Below, one piece after another: positions 1 to 9,346 of a DNA stretch of 64,000 nt. Numbering within the stretch: the stretch's first letter is position 1; every line of letters begins with the position of its first letter. The notes under the pieces were generated by a model that made no database searches, was not told the DNA's origin, and worked only from the letters and a program-made list of their open reading frames with translations. This stretch comes from Akkermansiaceae bacterium (lineage in GTDB: Bacteria; Verrucomicrobiota; Verrucomicrobiia; Verrucomicrobiales; Akkermansiaceae), in contig JANXMQ010000090.1 of assembly GCA_025354565.1 (NCBI GenBank), positions 29,281 through 93,280 on the forward strand, written 5' to 3'. The translations under genes and the position numbers were made by a program.

Positions 1-1050
1 ACGGCTGGCGTGAAAACTCTAGCCATTTCCGGCACGGGCATGACCGCGCTGACCGGCATCATTTCCAACGGCACTGCCACTGCGTTCAACATCAGTGTCA
101 TCAATGCCGGCAACCTTACCCTTTCCGGAACTAACAGCTACACTGGCTCCACCACGTTGAGCAACGGTAGTCTCACTGTCAGCTCCACTGGCACGCTCAA
201 CAACTCCAACGGCATCTCGATCGGTGCCGCGGAATTCAGATATAACTCCACCACAGCCCTCTCGCCCGCCGTCACCTTCAGCAGCACGGGCGGCTTACTC
301 AGCGGCACCGGCACCATTACCCAAGCCGTCACTGTTCCTGCGGGAAATTCAGTCGCCCCCGGTAGTGGCGGTATCGGAATCCTGAGCTTCAGCGGCGGTC
401 TAACGATCTTCGGTACCTACGCCTGTGATGTCAGTGGTGTGAACTCGGACAAACTCGCCGTCGTCGGAAATCTCAACATTTCCACCGCCACCCTAACCGT
501 CTCCGGTGTCCCGACCGCCCCCAGCTACACCATCGCCAGCTACACCGGCACCCTCACGGGCAGCACCTTTGGCGCGATCAGTCCCACCATCCCCGCCGGT
601 TACTACGTCGTCGTGGATACGATCAACAAGCTGATCCTCCTGCAGGAAGGCACTTACGACACATGGGCCGTCGTCAAGGGCCTCACCGGTGCCAACAACG
701 GCACTCTCCAGGACCCTGACAACGACGGCATCTTCAACCTTTTGGAATACGTTCTCAACGGCAATCCGCTCAGCTCCTCCCTGTCCATCCTGCCCACGGT
801 GTCGCTCACCACCAGCAACTACATCTTCACCTTCAACCGCCGTTACGAATCCAAGGACGACACCACCCAAGTCTTCCAATACGGTACCGACCTTTCCGGG
901 TGGACCGACATTGCGATTCCGGCCACAAGCTCCGGCAGCGTGACCATCACGGCGAATACGCCAAGCGCTGGCATCGACCTCGTGACCGTAACCATCCCTA
1001 GGGCAGGCAACCCCATTCTCTTCGGCCGCCTCAAGGTTACTAAGCCTTAA
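1..1050 (+). CDS. Autotransporter-associated beta-strand repeat protein, C-terminal part (5' end outside window)
   Basis: The frame is open to the left edge, so the visible 346-residue reading is only the C-terminus of a large secreted protein. Seen: Ser/Thr/Gly-rich beta-strand repeats of the LTLSGTNSYTGSTTL kind, the signature of the autotransporter-associated beta-strand family. After them comes a segment with a DPDNDGIFNLLEYVLNGNP motif (about 240 residues into the visible part), which resembles the Ca-binding-like tails of many verrucomicrobial extracellular proteins, and a beta-rich C-terminus ending in FGRLKVTKP. Known of the family: long repetitive surface or extracellular proteins of uncertain role. 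Inferred: an exported adhesin-like or matrix protein. No neighbour suggests a partner. Confidence 0.8.
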   Translation, partial: TAGVKTLAISGTGMTALTGIISNGTATAFNISVINAGNLTLSGTNSYTGSTTLSNGSLTVSSTGTLNNSNGISIGAAEFRYNSTTALSPAVTFSSTGGLLSGTGTITQAVTVPAGNSVAPGSGGIGILSFSGGLTIFGTYACDVSGVNSDKLAVVGNLNISTATLTVSGVPTAPSYTIASYTGTLTGSTFGAISPTIPAGYYVVVDTINKLILLQEGTYDTWAVVKGLTGANNGTLQDPDNDGIFNLLEYVLNGNPLSSSLSILPTVSLTTSNYIFTFNRRYESKDDTTQVFQYGTDLSGWTDIAIPATSSGSVTITANTPSAGIDLVTVTIPRAGNPILFGRLKVTKP

Positions 1051-1233
1051 CACATGTGGATTGCCGACGCTGCTGGTGGAATTGGCTGCGTTGAGGGATG
1101 CTCATTACAGAATGAGCGGGACGCGGTTTAGTGCGCCCCACTCTTGTACCGGAAAAACAGATGCTATCGACCGAGGCCGAAATCTTGAAATGGCTTCACC
1201 TTTCAAGCCTCCAGGTCCTTGGCAGTTAGGTAA

Positions 1234-1584
1234 CTATTTCACCGCTTTCTCGACCATTTCGATGGCGGTGACATCCAAGACCTTTTTGCCGTCTTTTTCG
1301 GTCACGGTGCCGGTGGCCTTCACTTCTTTTGGTCCCTTGCAGATTTTCTTATGCCAGGTCTTATCAACCATTCCGGCGAGTTGGTAGGTGACAGTCTTTT
1401 CGCCTTCTTTGACTTGAAGCACGTTGCCGCATTCCTTTTCAGTCCCCAAATCGCACTTCGGGCACGTGGCAGTGCCATTCAAAGTGACTGGCTTAGCGGC
1501 AGCCTCGTCTGCTGCTGGAGCATTTGAGCTGAGAACAAAGGCTGAGAGAGCCACGGACAGGATGCTGGTGATGATGGTTTTCAT
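1234..1584 (-). CDS. Small secreted cysteine-motif protein, function unknown
   Basis: 116 residues. It begins with a clear Sec signal peptide (MKTIITSILSVALSAFVLSSNA, cleavage likely near APAADEA). The mature part holds CPKCDLGTEKECGN and later WHKKICKGPKEVKATG, ending in a beta-rich VTEKDGKKVLDVTAIE stretch. The CxxC, a further Cys and a conserved-looking WHKKIC suggest a small metal-binding or disulfide-bonded periplasmic domain; similar short proteins occur in Verrucomicrobia and Planctomycetes, possibly a DUF6370-type family, but I cannot confirm this. It is transcribed alone; the region to its left, after the beta-strand protein, holds no gene. Confidence 0.7.
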   Translation of the reverse strand: MKTIITSILSVALSAFVLSSNAPAADEAAAKPVTLNGTATCPKCDLGTEKECGNVLQVKEGEKTVTYQLAGMVDKTWHKKICKGPKEVKATGTVTEKDGKKVLDVTAIEMVEKAVK

Positions 1585-1809
1585 AGGGATTCGATTGGTT
1601 TGGTTGGATCGCCCATCGCGGATTGATTATTCACGATGTCGAGCTTTTATGACTAGCACGTTTGCCACCGCTGCGCAACTTGAAGTGTAAAAATGGATAC
1701 ACTTGGAATGATTGTTTTGGCTTCTTGGAAGATTCTCTGAAATCCATTTTCGACTTTTCCTGTGGCGGGAAATTGGAATGGTTGGCCGTGCAAAAAATAA
1801 ACCTCGTCG

Positions 1810-1995
1810 ATGTCCCCGTGGAGTATCGCTGCTCAGATTGAGAACAATGGCACCGAGCCACTACCATATTATGTGATCGCTGACCATCACCCCGCTGAAG
1901 TCGCGACCTACCCAAAAACCGGCAAGCGCTACCTCCGTCCCGAATACCGCGTGGTAACGGTGGAGGATGTGGATTACTACGAGGGCGAGGAGTGA
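1810..1995 (+). CDS. Possible 61-aa hypothetical protein or gene remnant
   Basis: A short reading frame that starts at ATG just after an in-frame TAA and ends in an acidic tail (VEDVDYYEGEE). No Shine-Dalgarno is seen. The composition (PYYVIADHHPAEV, RPEYRVVTVEDVDYY) looks protein-like rather than random, so it may be a real small protein or the tail of a decayed gene. I do not recognise it. The rest of the 1585-2081 stretch holds nothing else convincing. Confidence 0.3.
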   Translation: MSPWSIAAQIENNGTEPLPYYVIADHHPAEVATYPKTGKRYLRPEYRVVTVEDVDYYEGEE

Positions 1996-2081
1996 GTTTG
2001 TCCCAACATGGAAATGACATCTCGTCGCACCATTGGAGCACGGCTTCGTTGCAAGATTCAAGCATCCAACAGCCTGAAATA

Positions 2082-3257
2082 TCAGGCCGCGGCAGTTCCG
2101 ATCTGTTGCTTCCGCTGGGTTGCAAGCTTGCGGATCAGATAAACAAAGCCCGCCACCGCCAGCACGACCAGCGGGATGCCGATCATGGGTCGGTAGGCAA
2201 TCCACGCCACAGCGATGACAATCAGCGAGATCGGCAGCGCCAATAACAGCGCGACCAATCCGGTGCCAAATCCCACAATGTCACCTGCAATGGGTAGCAA
2301 ATCGGCCATCACCGAGAGCGGGCGGAAAAGCAGCGTGAAGCCCACAAACATCAGTACCACACCGAGCAAGCGCAGTGCCCATGTCAGGATCGTGTTGTTC
2401 TTCTTCGCCGTGGCGAACATCGCCTCCGCGCTCTGCGTCCCGGTTTGCAGCATCTCGATGCTGCCCCCCGCTTTTGCGATGAACGCCTTCAGCCCGTTAC
2501 CCGCTTGTGCCGCGATGACGCTCACCTCCCCCGGTAGCGCCACCAGATGACTCACGCGCAAATCGCCCACCTCCGGCGTGCCAGGCTCGGAGTTCCCGAG
2601 GTAAAAACCCGCACCCTCGCGGCGCACCGATTTGCCACCGAACTTCTCCTGCGGTGCATTTCCCGCAGGGGCGGAGAACTCCGTGAAATTCTCGATCCGC
2701 CCCACCAGTGTGTTAGATAGCGTGAATCCTCCCACCGTGATCGGCAGCGCCACCCAATCCTTGCCGCTCACCACCGGTTGTGGATTCTCATGGCCCTGCG
2801 GGTGCTTGAATCCTGACGAATCCACTGGCTTTTCGTCCCATTTTTTCACATACTCATAGGTCGTCACCTTTTCCTCGCCTCCGCCGAGCTTCTTTCGCGT
2901 TTCGGTGTTTTTGGTTTCCTCCCACTGATAGAATTGCACTTTGCGCCGCAGTTTCAGCGACTGCGCGCTCACCCCGAAATCCGGGTCTGTTAGCGTCTCC
3001 TTGGCCTCCGCTTTACCGGTGAAATAAACAAGCTTCCCCTCATTCTTTGATTCCGGTTTATCCGTGGAAACGGCGATCACTGTCTTCCCCCCCTCGTCCA
3101 AGGTTCTCGCCGTTTTCACCGCACGTCCCTCGTTGAGGAACAGCACGGGAAATGAAACCACAATCAGCAGCAGCCCGAACAGGACCCCCTTGATGGACTC
3201 ACCGATCCGGCCAAACCAACCGGTACTTGAAGACTCGGAGAAAATATCATTTGCCAT
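2082..3257 (-). CDS. TMEM43-like membrane protein
   Basis: 391 residues from the chosen start MANDIFSESSS; the upstream in-frame ATG would add 12 residues and is less likely. Seen: an N-terminal membrane segment (about residues 20-45, GVLFGLLLIVVSFPVLF) followed at once by FLNEGRAVKTARTLDEG, a strong match to the TMEM43 family start; a large hydrophilic extracytoplasmic-type domain; and four hydrophobic segments at the C-terminus (LLGVVLMFVGFTLLF, a GFGTGLVALLLAL segment, ISLIVIAVAWIAY, PLVVLAVAGFVYLI). Known: TMEM43 proteins are multi-pass membrane proteins; bacterial members have no established role. Monocistronic as far as can be seen. Confidence 0.82.
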   Translation of the reverse strand: MANDIFSESSSTGWFGRIGESIKGVLFGLLLIVVSFPVLFLNEGRAVKTARTLDEGGKTVIAVSTDKPESKNEGKLVYFTGKAEAKETLTDPDFGVSAQSLKLRRKVQFYQWEETKNTETRKKLGGGEEKVTTYEYVKKWDEKPVDSSGFKHPQGHENPQPVVSGKDWVALPITVGGFTLSNTLVGRIENFTEFSAPAGNAPQEKFGGKSVRREGAGFYLGNSEPGTPEVGDLRVSHLVALPGEVSVIAAQAGNGLKAFIAKAGGSIEMLQTGTQSAEAMFATAKKNNTILTWALRLLGVVLMFVGFTLLFRPLSVMADLLPIAGDIVGFGTGLVALLLALPISLIVIAVAWIAYRPMIGIPLVVLAVAGFVYLIRKLATQRKQQIGTAAA

Positions 3258-3309
3258 GAGTCCAACGTGAATGATTTCCGCATACCCTGACAACCCTTAA
3301 TCGCGGCCC

Positions 3310-4104
3310 TCATTCAGCATCCGTCCAGCTCACTTGCAGGCCGGGCGGGACGGGAGCCTCTTTGCCGAGAACGAAGAGCGCGGTGGCCCAGGCATCGGCG
3401 GTGGTGCTGTCGGCGGCGATGACACTAACAGAGCACGCGGGGCGGATGATGGGCTTTTTCGTCTGAGGATCAATGATGTGGCAAGCGAGTCCACCGGGGA
3501 CCGGCTTGAATTGGCGGTAGTTTCCGCTAGTGGAAAGGGCTTGGTGTTTGAGCTTCACAGTCCGTGCAATCACTCGGAGCGCCGGATCGGGTTTCTCGAT
3601 GCCCACTTCCCATTCCTCATCGCCCGTGAGGACTTCTCCGGCGAGTGCGAAGACGAAATCCGTGACGCCGAGTTCGCGAAGACGTTCGCCGACACGATCG
3701 ACCGCAAAGCCCTTGCCAATGGCGGATAGATCTGTGCCGCTGCCTCCCGGGCCGAAGCCGGCGTCGCCAGTTTCCTTTAGCAGGTGATGGTCGAAGGCAC
3801 CATGGCTGGCGATGTGGACTTCCTCTGCGAGGTCGAGGACGCGTTGGAGTTCCGGCGTGGCGGCCTGGCCGTGGTTGTATCGGGTGAGATCGGAATTCCC
3901 GCGCCATTGACTGAGGACAGCTTCCCATTTCTCAAGGACAGCGGAAACTTGGTTTTCTAACCCATCCACTTTCTTGCCGCGCCAGACGAGTTTCCAAGTA
4001 CTTCCCATCGCCTGGCCGGTGAGGGTCTGCGGCCCGGCCTTACGCGTGCATGAGCTGACTAACGCCATGAGAAAGCTGAGTGTTAGAATGGAGATGAATT
4101 TCAT
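3310..4104 (-). CDS. apbE: FAD:protein FMN transferase, ApbE family lipoprotein
   Basis: 264 residues with a lipoprotein signal (LMALVSSC, lipobox Cys near residue 19). ApbE enzymes use FAD and Mg2+ to attach FMN covalently to a Thr/Ser in exported flavoproteins. Seen motifs: GQAMGSTWKLVW at the start of the domain, the central DLSAIGKGFAVDRV, the HIIDPQTKKPI stretch and a C-terminal ADSTTADAWATALFVLG region holding metal-binding Asp/Thr residues. The stop/start overlap of 4 bases with the NosR-like gene upstream shows translational coupling, and that protein carries two likely acceptor motifs, so the substrate is almost certainly its neighbour. Confidence 0.92.
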   Translation of the reverse strand: MKFISILTLSFLMALVSSCTRKAGPQTLTGQAMGSTWKLVWRGKKVDGLENQVSAVLEKWEAVLSQWRGNSDLTRYNHGQAATPELQRVLDLAEEVHIASHGAFDHHLLKETGDAGFGPGGSGTDLSAIGKGFAVDRVGERLRELGVTDFVFALAGEVLTGDEEWEVGIEKPDPALRVIARTVKLKHQALSTSGNYRQFKPVPGGLACHIIDPQTKKPIIRPACSVSVIAADSTTADAWATALFVLGKEAPVPPGLQVSWTDAE

Positions 4105-5771
4105 AACAGATTCTTGAGGAATGCCGCCAAGACGAGGATGCCGGCCACGGTGTCACGATGTGTCCATGCCGAGGGCGAGTGGGTGAGAAATTTCATCAAG
4201 GCTCCGGTTGGGCAACCATAGTGGCAATAGGCTTGTGGTAAAAACACGGCGGCGATAAGACCTATTGTTAGAATCGCGGCGGGAAGGATAGTGTGGAATC
4301 CGCTGGACCAGATCTCGAACGGCTCAGCTTGCGCGAAGGGCAGCCCGGCGCCGAGAAAGGCGAGGATCCAGATCGCGGCAAGCGTCAGCCACGGGAGTTT
4401 TTGGAAAGCGCGGTGGACTTTTCCGTGGAGTGAGAAACGGCGTTTCAACGCACTTCCTAACAGGCTTTGCGCCGCGCCGTGAGGACAGAGGCGGCTGCAG
4501 TAAACATTTTTCCCCGTGAACGCCGGAACTAACAGCGCCACGGCGGTTAGCGCGAGGAGTGGCAGCGCCAACTCCTTCGAAAGTCCGTGCCTGCCCCAGC
4601 CGATCAATTGGTCCTGGCTGATCATCCAACCGAGGGAGAGACCGGCGGCCACGGAAACGACCGCGAAGGCCAGCCGCCATTTTGGTTTCGAGGCCCGCTT
4701 GTAGAAAGCAGAAATTAGTCCGAGCAAGATCCACGCAAAGGCGAGGCCGGACTTCCACGGGATGACATGGGGTGGCTTGGGTCGCAAATAGGATTTGAGC
4801 ATATCTCTAACCGTCAGGTTCACCGCATAGGCGGTCTCGCTTGCCCCGCTGACGATCAAGGGCGGCTCTTCTGGATTGATCACGAGATCGACCGGTTTGC
4901 CTGCGAATCCATCAGCGTAGCGGATTTCGTCCCGCACATACCCCACATACGGCTCGTTGTCGCGACTTGCCGACATCGCGATTCCCAAGATCGTTTTACC
5001 ATCGCCTGATAGAGCGACCAGCACGTCTGATGGGCCATTGAAGCCGCGCGTCACCATTCCCATACGACTGCTGCGGAGGACGGTGCCGATCGATTTTCCG
5101 CCGCTTTGGACATGGAATACACCTTGCGCTTCGCCTTGAACGACCGCTTCCGCCGCGGGATACCAATGCTTCATATCGGTGAGGTCAATCTGAGCGGGGA
5201 ACCACTCGTCGAGGCCTGTCGCGCCAAATCTAGCAGCAACGCCACGGGCCATCGCATCGCTGGTGAGGGACGCACCGCTGACCACGAGCGGTTGGTGAAG
5301 CCTGCCGAGTTCGGATTCCGTTTTGTCGTCCCATTGGTGCCAGAACGCGGCATTTTCCCGCACCTCGGCGACGTGGCCTGAGGTGTCCGAGGAGTTGAGG
5401 AAGTGCACGGCGAGCACCTTTCGATCCGGCTTGAGTAGGACGAAAAGTTCCGATGGACCGGAGTAGCCCTGGATCGTTTCTGCCTGCGGGTAAGTCGTCG
5501 TGGCCCATGCCAGCAAATTTCCGGCGATGTCTGAAACAGGAAAAAAACCGTCCTTCGGTTCGCCGATGTTCGTGGCTTGAGGTAGAGCTGTCTTCGATTC
5601 CGCGAGCAGGAGTTCCGGTGAGACGCTGGGGGCATTTTTCCTTCCGAGAAACAGGGACCCCATCGCGGCAACGATCATCGCCACCCGATAGATTCCGAGC
5701 GTCCACCGTTTTACGCGGCGTTTGGAATCACTTGCCGCCGGGCGATTTTTTAATGAATTCGCGCAGCTCAT
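4101..5771 (-). CDS. NosR/NirI-like membrane protein: two FMN-binding domains plus 4Fe-4S polyferredoxin-type membrane part
   Basis: About 556 residues from the ATG at 5771; a longer frame exists but would overlap the upstream gene much more. Layout: an N-terminal membrane anchor (YRVAMIVAAMGSLFLG), an extracytoplasmic region with two FMN-binding repeats, each with a flavinylation-type motif (VVSGASLTSDAM and IVSGASETAYAV), then several membrane helices and two cysteine motifs, CSRLCPHG and CHYGCPTG, of the CX3CP kind used for 4Fe-4S clusters in NosR-type proteins. Inferred role: carries electrons between the quinone pool or cytoplasm and an outer flavoenzyme. It overlaps the preceding FAD oxidoreductase by about 43 bases and apbE by 4, forming one operon. 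Confidence 0.85.
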   Translation of the reverse strand: MSCANSLKNRPAASDSKRRVKRWTLGIYRVAMIVAAMGSLFLGRKNAPSVSPELLLAESKTALPQATNIGEPKDGFFPVSDIAGNLLAWATTTYPQAETIQGYSGPSELFVLLKPDRKVLAVHFLNSSDTSGHVAEVRENAAFWHQWDDKTESELGRLHQPLVVSGASLTSDAMARGVAARFGATGLDEWFPAQIDLTDMKHWYPAAEAVVQGEAQGVFHVQSGGKSIGTVLRSSRMGMVTRGFNGPSDVLVALSGDGKTILGIAMSASRDNEPYVGYVRDEIRYADGFAGKPVDLVINPEEPPLIVSGASETAYAVNLTVRDMLKSYLRPKPPHVIPWKSGLAFAWILLGLISAFYKRASKPKWRLAFAVVSVAAGLSLGWMISQDQLIGWGRHGLSKELALPLLALTAVALLVPAFTGKNVYCSRLCPHGAAQSLLGSALKRRFSLHGKVHRAFQKLPWLTLAAIWILAFLGAGLPFAQAEPFEIWSSGFHTILPAAILTIGLIAAVFLPQAYCHYGCPTGALMKFLTHSPSAWTHRDTVAGILVLAAFLKNLL

Positions 5772-7557
5772 CGGGGCTATTGAAACGTTTGTCGCCCGGT
5801 TGACGCCAGAGGTTTTTCGCAGCGTCGAGATGCTCGTGATAAACATCCTTCGGCAGGCAGTTCTCAGCCACGCAGAGCGCGGCGGCACGTCCTACGGCGA
5901 CGCCCATCATGCCGATGGTTTTCATTACGCGGATGGTGCCGAGCGCATCGCGGTTCACGCTGATGTTGCGGCCGGCCATGAATAAGTTAGGGATGTTCCG
6001 CGAGTAAAAGCAGCGGTAGGGGATGGGATAACCGACCTTCTTGTCCACGGCGGCGCGGTGGATGGCTTTTGAAATGAATGGGTGTTCTGGTAGAGCGTTG
6101 ACATATTTAGCCTCGGGCACATGGAGGTCGATGGTCCAAGTGGTGAGGACGAGTGCGTCGTTGAATTCCTTGCCCTTGACGATTTCCTCACCCTGGAGAA
6201 TGACCTCCCCAAGAAGCTGTTGGGTTTCGCGGGTGCCACCGATGTAGGCCATCCAGTTAAGCGCGGCATCGGAATGGCCCTTGGGATCCCGGGCGGCAAA
6301 TACGGCGTGGTTTTTCATTGCATTCCACGCACTGAAATTCGCGAGAAAGTTGTAATCGCGGGTGGTCTCCAGTTCGGCGATGGGGTGGCTTTTGAAACCG
6401 CTCTCCCAGAACCACTCGGCAAGCCCCTTGCGCGGATAGGGAAAATCGTTTTCCCCGAATTTCAACATCCAGTCCTTTTCCGGAAATGTCGTGGGCTTGC
6501 CGGTGCTTTCCCAGCTCCACATGTTGCTCATGCCCATGCGCACGGCATCGAGATTCATGGTGAGATCAGCGCCCGCCCATTGGCCGATGAAACCGTGGCC
6601 GGTGCAGTCCGCGAACAAGGTACCCGGAATCTTGCGGAGCTTGCCGGTCTTCACTTCGAGGACGTTGATTGCCGCAATTTTTCCGCCGTCCATTGCGAGT
6701 CCGTAGGCGCGGTTTCCGAGGTAGAGCGTGATGTTATCCTCGGCTCGGACGACTTTTTCCTTCTTGTCATCCACGAACTCTGCGGCAGGTGCTGGCGAGG
6801 TTTTGGCATTGTCTTGAATCTCCTTGATGATGTCTGCTAACAGATATTCGCTGGGCGGCATGTTGCCCATGGCCCATACGCGGACTTCAGAGGAACCGTT
6901 GCCACCGAGAACTTCGCGGTCCTGAATCAACGCGACCTTCGCGCCCATTCTCGCGGCGGAAATGGCGGCACCCAGTCCTCCATAACCGCCACCCACGACG
7001 ACCAGATCGTAACTCTTTGTCGTCTCAATTTCGCTAGAGACACCCGGGATGTTCCACTTCAAGCGATCCTGGAACCCTGTTTTCTCCGGCGGCGTGAAAT
7101 CCTTGTCTGAGGAAAAAAGGACCGTGTCCGCCCGGCCATCGAATCCAGTTAGATCATTGAGTGCTATCGACGTGCCGCCCTTTTTCAAAGTCCGCGTTCC
7201 GGCGAGTGACCAATTCCATTCCGCCTTACCTGTCCCGAGTTCATCGCCGAGCTTCTCCCCGTTTACTGAAATTGAGAACCTTCCTGCTCCGCCCGGCCGT
7301 TTGAGACGCGCACTCCAGTCGATCGTCCGCACCCAGATGCGATAGTCGCCGTCTTCCGGCACTTGCACCATCGTGTTGGCATCAGCCACCGGCTTGCCAA
7401 GACCGTGGGCGATGAGATAGGGCGAACCTACGGACTCGATGAACTGCGTGTCCACCTGCCAGCCACCGGGGGCGGAAAATTGCTCGGCTTCGATAAGGAA
7501 TGTCGCGGCCTGAATCCGGGCGACGGCTAAGACGCTACATAAAACGATGGATTTCAT
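5728..7557 (-). CDS. Secreted FAD-dependent oxidoreductase
   Basis: 609 residues with a signal peptide (MKSIVLCSVLAVARIQA). An N-terminal beta-rich domain (FLIEAEQFSAPGGW through about residue 150) resembles the carbohydrate-binding-like modules put in front of many verrucomicrobial and planctomycete oxidoreductases. Then comes a Rossmann FAD site, VVVGGGYGGLGAAISAARMG, at about residue 187, with the DREVLGGNGSSEVR follow-up typical of the FAD_oxidored (PF12831) family, and a C-terminal FMAGRNISVNRDALGTIRVM segment that closes the flavin site. Substrate unknown; a sugar or other small hydroxylated compound is inference. First gene of the operon with the NosR-like protein and ApbE, so its electrons may pass to that membrane flavoprotein. 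Confidence 0.85.
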   Translation of the reverse strand: MKSIVLCSVLAVARIQAATFLIEAEQFSAPGGWQVDTQFIESVGSPYLIAHGLGKPVADANTMVQVPEDGDYRIWVRTIDWSARLKRPGGAGRFSISVNGEKLGDELGTGKAEWNWSLAGTRTLKKGGTSIALNDLTGFDGRADTVLFSSDKDFTPPEKTGFQDRLKWNIPGVSSEIETTKSYDLVVVGGGYGGLGAAISAARMGAKVALIQDREVLGGNGSSEVRVWAMGNMPPSEYLLADIIKEIQDNAKTSPAPAAEFVDDKKEKVVRAEDNITLYLGNRAYGLAMDGGKIAAINVLEVKTGKLRKIPGTLFADCTGHGFIGQWAGADLTMNLDAVRMGMSNMWSWESTGKPTTFPEKDWMLKFGENDFPYPRKGLAEWFWESGFKSHPIAELETTRDYNFLANFSAWNAMKNHAVFAARDPKGHSDAALNWMAYIGGTRETQQLLGEVILQGEEIVKGKEFNDALVLTTWTIDLHVPEAKYVNALPEHPFISKAIHRAAVDKKVGYPIPYRCFYSRNIPNLFMAGRNISVNRDALGTIRVMKTIGMMGVAVGRAAALCVAENCLPKDVYHEHLDAAKNLWRQPGDKRFNSPDELREFIKKSPGGK

Positions 7558-7750
7558 AGGTTTTGGCGAAAGCTTCCTTGTAACGGATTTTTTGGCAAGA
7601 TTGTTTCAGGTTTCCTGACCCGTCAGCCGCATCCCTCGACCCGCCACGCACTGCAACAACTTATCGGCATTTTCTGCGACTGCACACAAGGTGATGGCCG
7701 ATCATTCCCATGGAGTATGATGATTCAAGGCCACTCTCTCCGTCATGACG

Positions 7751-8428
7751 TCAGTGGCCACCCTCGTCATGCGTGAGGCCGAGTACGATATCGAATCGTG
7801 CGGCCAGCTCGCCGATCTTTGAACCTTCGAGCGGGCTGAATGGCACGATGACGGTTTTCAGCGCCAACGGGTCCTTGATGTTCTTGATGACGATGTCCGT
7901 CGCTTGATCGGCTTCGCCTTGCGGGTAGCACTGGGTAGTGAGGACTCGTTTACCATTCAAAGAAATGGCGAAGTGGATGTGGCGAGTGCGTCCCGGATAT
8001 TTGCCGGGCTTGATCGTGCGGAAGTAATATTCGCCTTTCGCTCCCGTTAGAAAGCGTCCGTAGCTCTGGAAATTCTTGTCTCGTTGTTCTGGATGATCCG
8101 CCCGGCTGTGGAGATAAATGCCAGTGTTGTCGGCTGACCAGATCTCGACCAGCGCATTGCGAACCGGCTGCCCATTCAAATCCATCACCACTCCGGTGAG
8201 ATGGGTGATTTCACCAATCGCCGGGGTGATGGAGGAGTTCACAATGAGCAGATCGTTGTCCGTATCGAGCGGCAGGTGGTCCGGGTAGAACGGCCCCTCG
8301 GTTTGTTTGACGGTGGGCATGAGAGCCTCGGCAAAAGCCCCCGGAACGGTGAACAGCACTGCGGAGCCAACGAGGGCGGTGCGGAGGAAATCACGACGAT
8401 GACAGATCGAACAATTCAAGGTACGCAT
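7751..8428 (-). CDS. Intradiol ring-cleavage dioxygenase-like protein with Tat signal
   Basis: About 225 residues from MRTLNCSICHRRDFLRTALVG; the twin-arginine signal RRDFLRTALVG near the N-terminus favours this start over an upstream ATG. Seen: the TEGPFYP start motif and a GEITHLTGVVMDLNGQPV beta fold, WSADNTGIYLHSRADH, and RTRHIHF with two histidines. This matches the protocatechuate 3,4-dioxygenase/catechol dioxygenase superfamily, where two Tyr and two His bind Fe(III); the two Tyr are probably in FYP and SYGRF. Known homologues with Tat signals are often of unknown substrate. Alone, upstream of and divergent from the next gene. Confidence 0.83.
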   Translation of the reverse strand: MRTLNCSICHRRDFLRTALVGSAVLFTVPGAFAEALMPTVKQTEGPFYPDHLPLDTDNDLLIVNSSITPAIGEITHLTGVVMDLNGQPVRNALVEIWSADNTGIYLHSRADHPEQRDKNFQSYGRFLTGAKGEYYFRTIKPGKYPGRTRHIHFAISLNGKRVLTTQCYPQGEADQATDIVIKNIKDPLALKTVIVPFSPLEGSKIGELAARFDIVLGLTHDEGGH

Positions 8429-8600
8429 GGAGTGAAAATGAACGGTTCGCCCTCCGGCACAAGAACACACTTGGAGAAGACGAAGATTTTACAAACCAAC
8501 CCGAGCTTCTATGTCCGGTTTGGAGCGGATGGAAAATATGCTTGAATGCTTGGCACGCCGGTTAAAATCTGTTGCTGAAATTACTGAGAAGTAAGAAACC

Positions 8601-9218
8601 ATGAAAACGATCACTTTCCTGCTGTTAGCCTGTGCTGTCTGCAAGGCTCAAGACACACTGGCGAGACCCGGCGCGCAGAAACCCGAACCGCCGGCGAAGA
8701 GGGTTTTCGTCGTCTCGAAAGAAGCGGCAACCAAGGAAGGCCACCCCCAATTTATGCTACTCTGGAATACATTGCAGCAGTTAGATCCGGCCACGGAGGA
8801 GATGGCCGGCATTATCGAGCAAGTCATCGGTAAGCGGGCGGACACGACGCTCTATCGGGTATGGGTGAACTCTGACAAAGACGTGGTGATGCAGTTGCTC
8901 GCGGGCGATCTATTGGAAAAAGCCTTCGTGAAGGTAAGGGTGAAGAGGGATGGCATATGGCAAGGAAACACTGCAACGGGCGTTGCAAAAAAATTAGAAC
9001 TCTACCGGGAATCCAATCCCGAAGAAATACCGAAAGGTCCGACACAGGAAGAATTTATGGAACGCCTCAAGGAGGGAAAAACCTACGATGTAATCCTTAG
9101 CCAAAAATGCGATAAGTGCGGCGGTGAAGGGAAATTGGGGGCGTTACAAAATTATGCAGTCTGCCCGCAATGCAACGGTCTGGGAACTTATAAGCGGACT
9201 TGGGTGCTTAAATGGTGA
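8601..9218 (+). CDS. Secreted protein with DnaJ-type C-terminal zinc motif
   Basis: 205 residues. An N-terminal signal peptide (MKTITFLLLACAVCKAQ) leads into a helical domain without recognised motifs. The C-terminus has two CxxCxGxG units, CDKCGGEGKLG and CPQCNGLGTY, as in the DnaJ cysteine-rich domain, which bind one zinc ion. It ends KRTWVLKW. The family is not known to me; such secreted DnaJ-zinc proteins are frequent in Verrucomicrobia. A second, smaller one lies inside the island at 19227-19424. Confidence 0.7.
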   Translation: MKTITFLLLACAVCKAQDTLARPGAQKPEPPAKRVFVVSKEAATKEGHPQFMLLWNTLQQLDPATEEMAGIIEQVIGKRADTTLYRVWVNSDKDVVMQLLAGDLLEKAFVKVRVKRDGIWQGNTATGVAKKLELYRESNPEEIPKGPTQEEFMERLKEGKTYDVILSQKCDKCGGEGKLGALQNYAVCPQCNGLGTYKRTWVLKW

Positions 9219-9283
9219 TGAGGAATAAAACCGGAGTATCGCATAAAATTCCCTATTGCGGATCCGAAGTATAGGATCGGCCT

Positions 9284-9340
9284 GAGAGGGACGAATTTAC
9301 GGACCTTTTGTAGAGTTTGGCTGGTTTATTTCGTCCTCTC
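9284..9340. terminator. Long stem between convergent genes, likely bidirectional terminator
   Basis: GAGAGGGACGAA at 9284-9295 pairs with TTCGTCCTCTC at 9330-9340 with one bulge, giving an 11-bp stem. It lies between the convergent 3' ends of the zinc-motif gene and the universal stress gene. The loop is long (about 34 nt) and there is no clean T-run, so the terminator role is inferred from position. Confidence 0.45.
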
Positions 9341-9346
9341 TGACGT

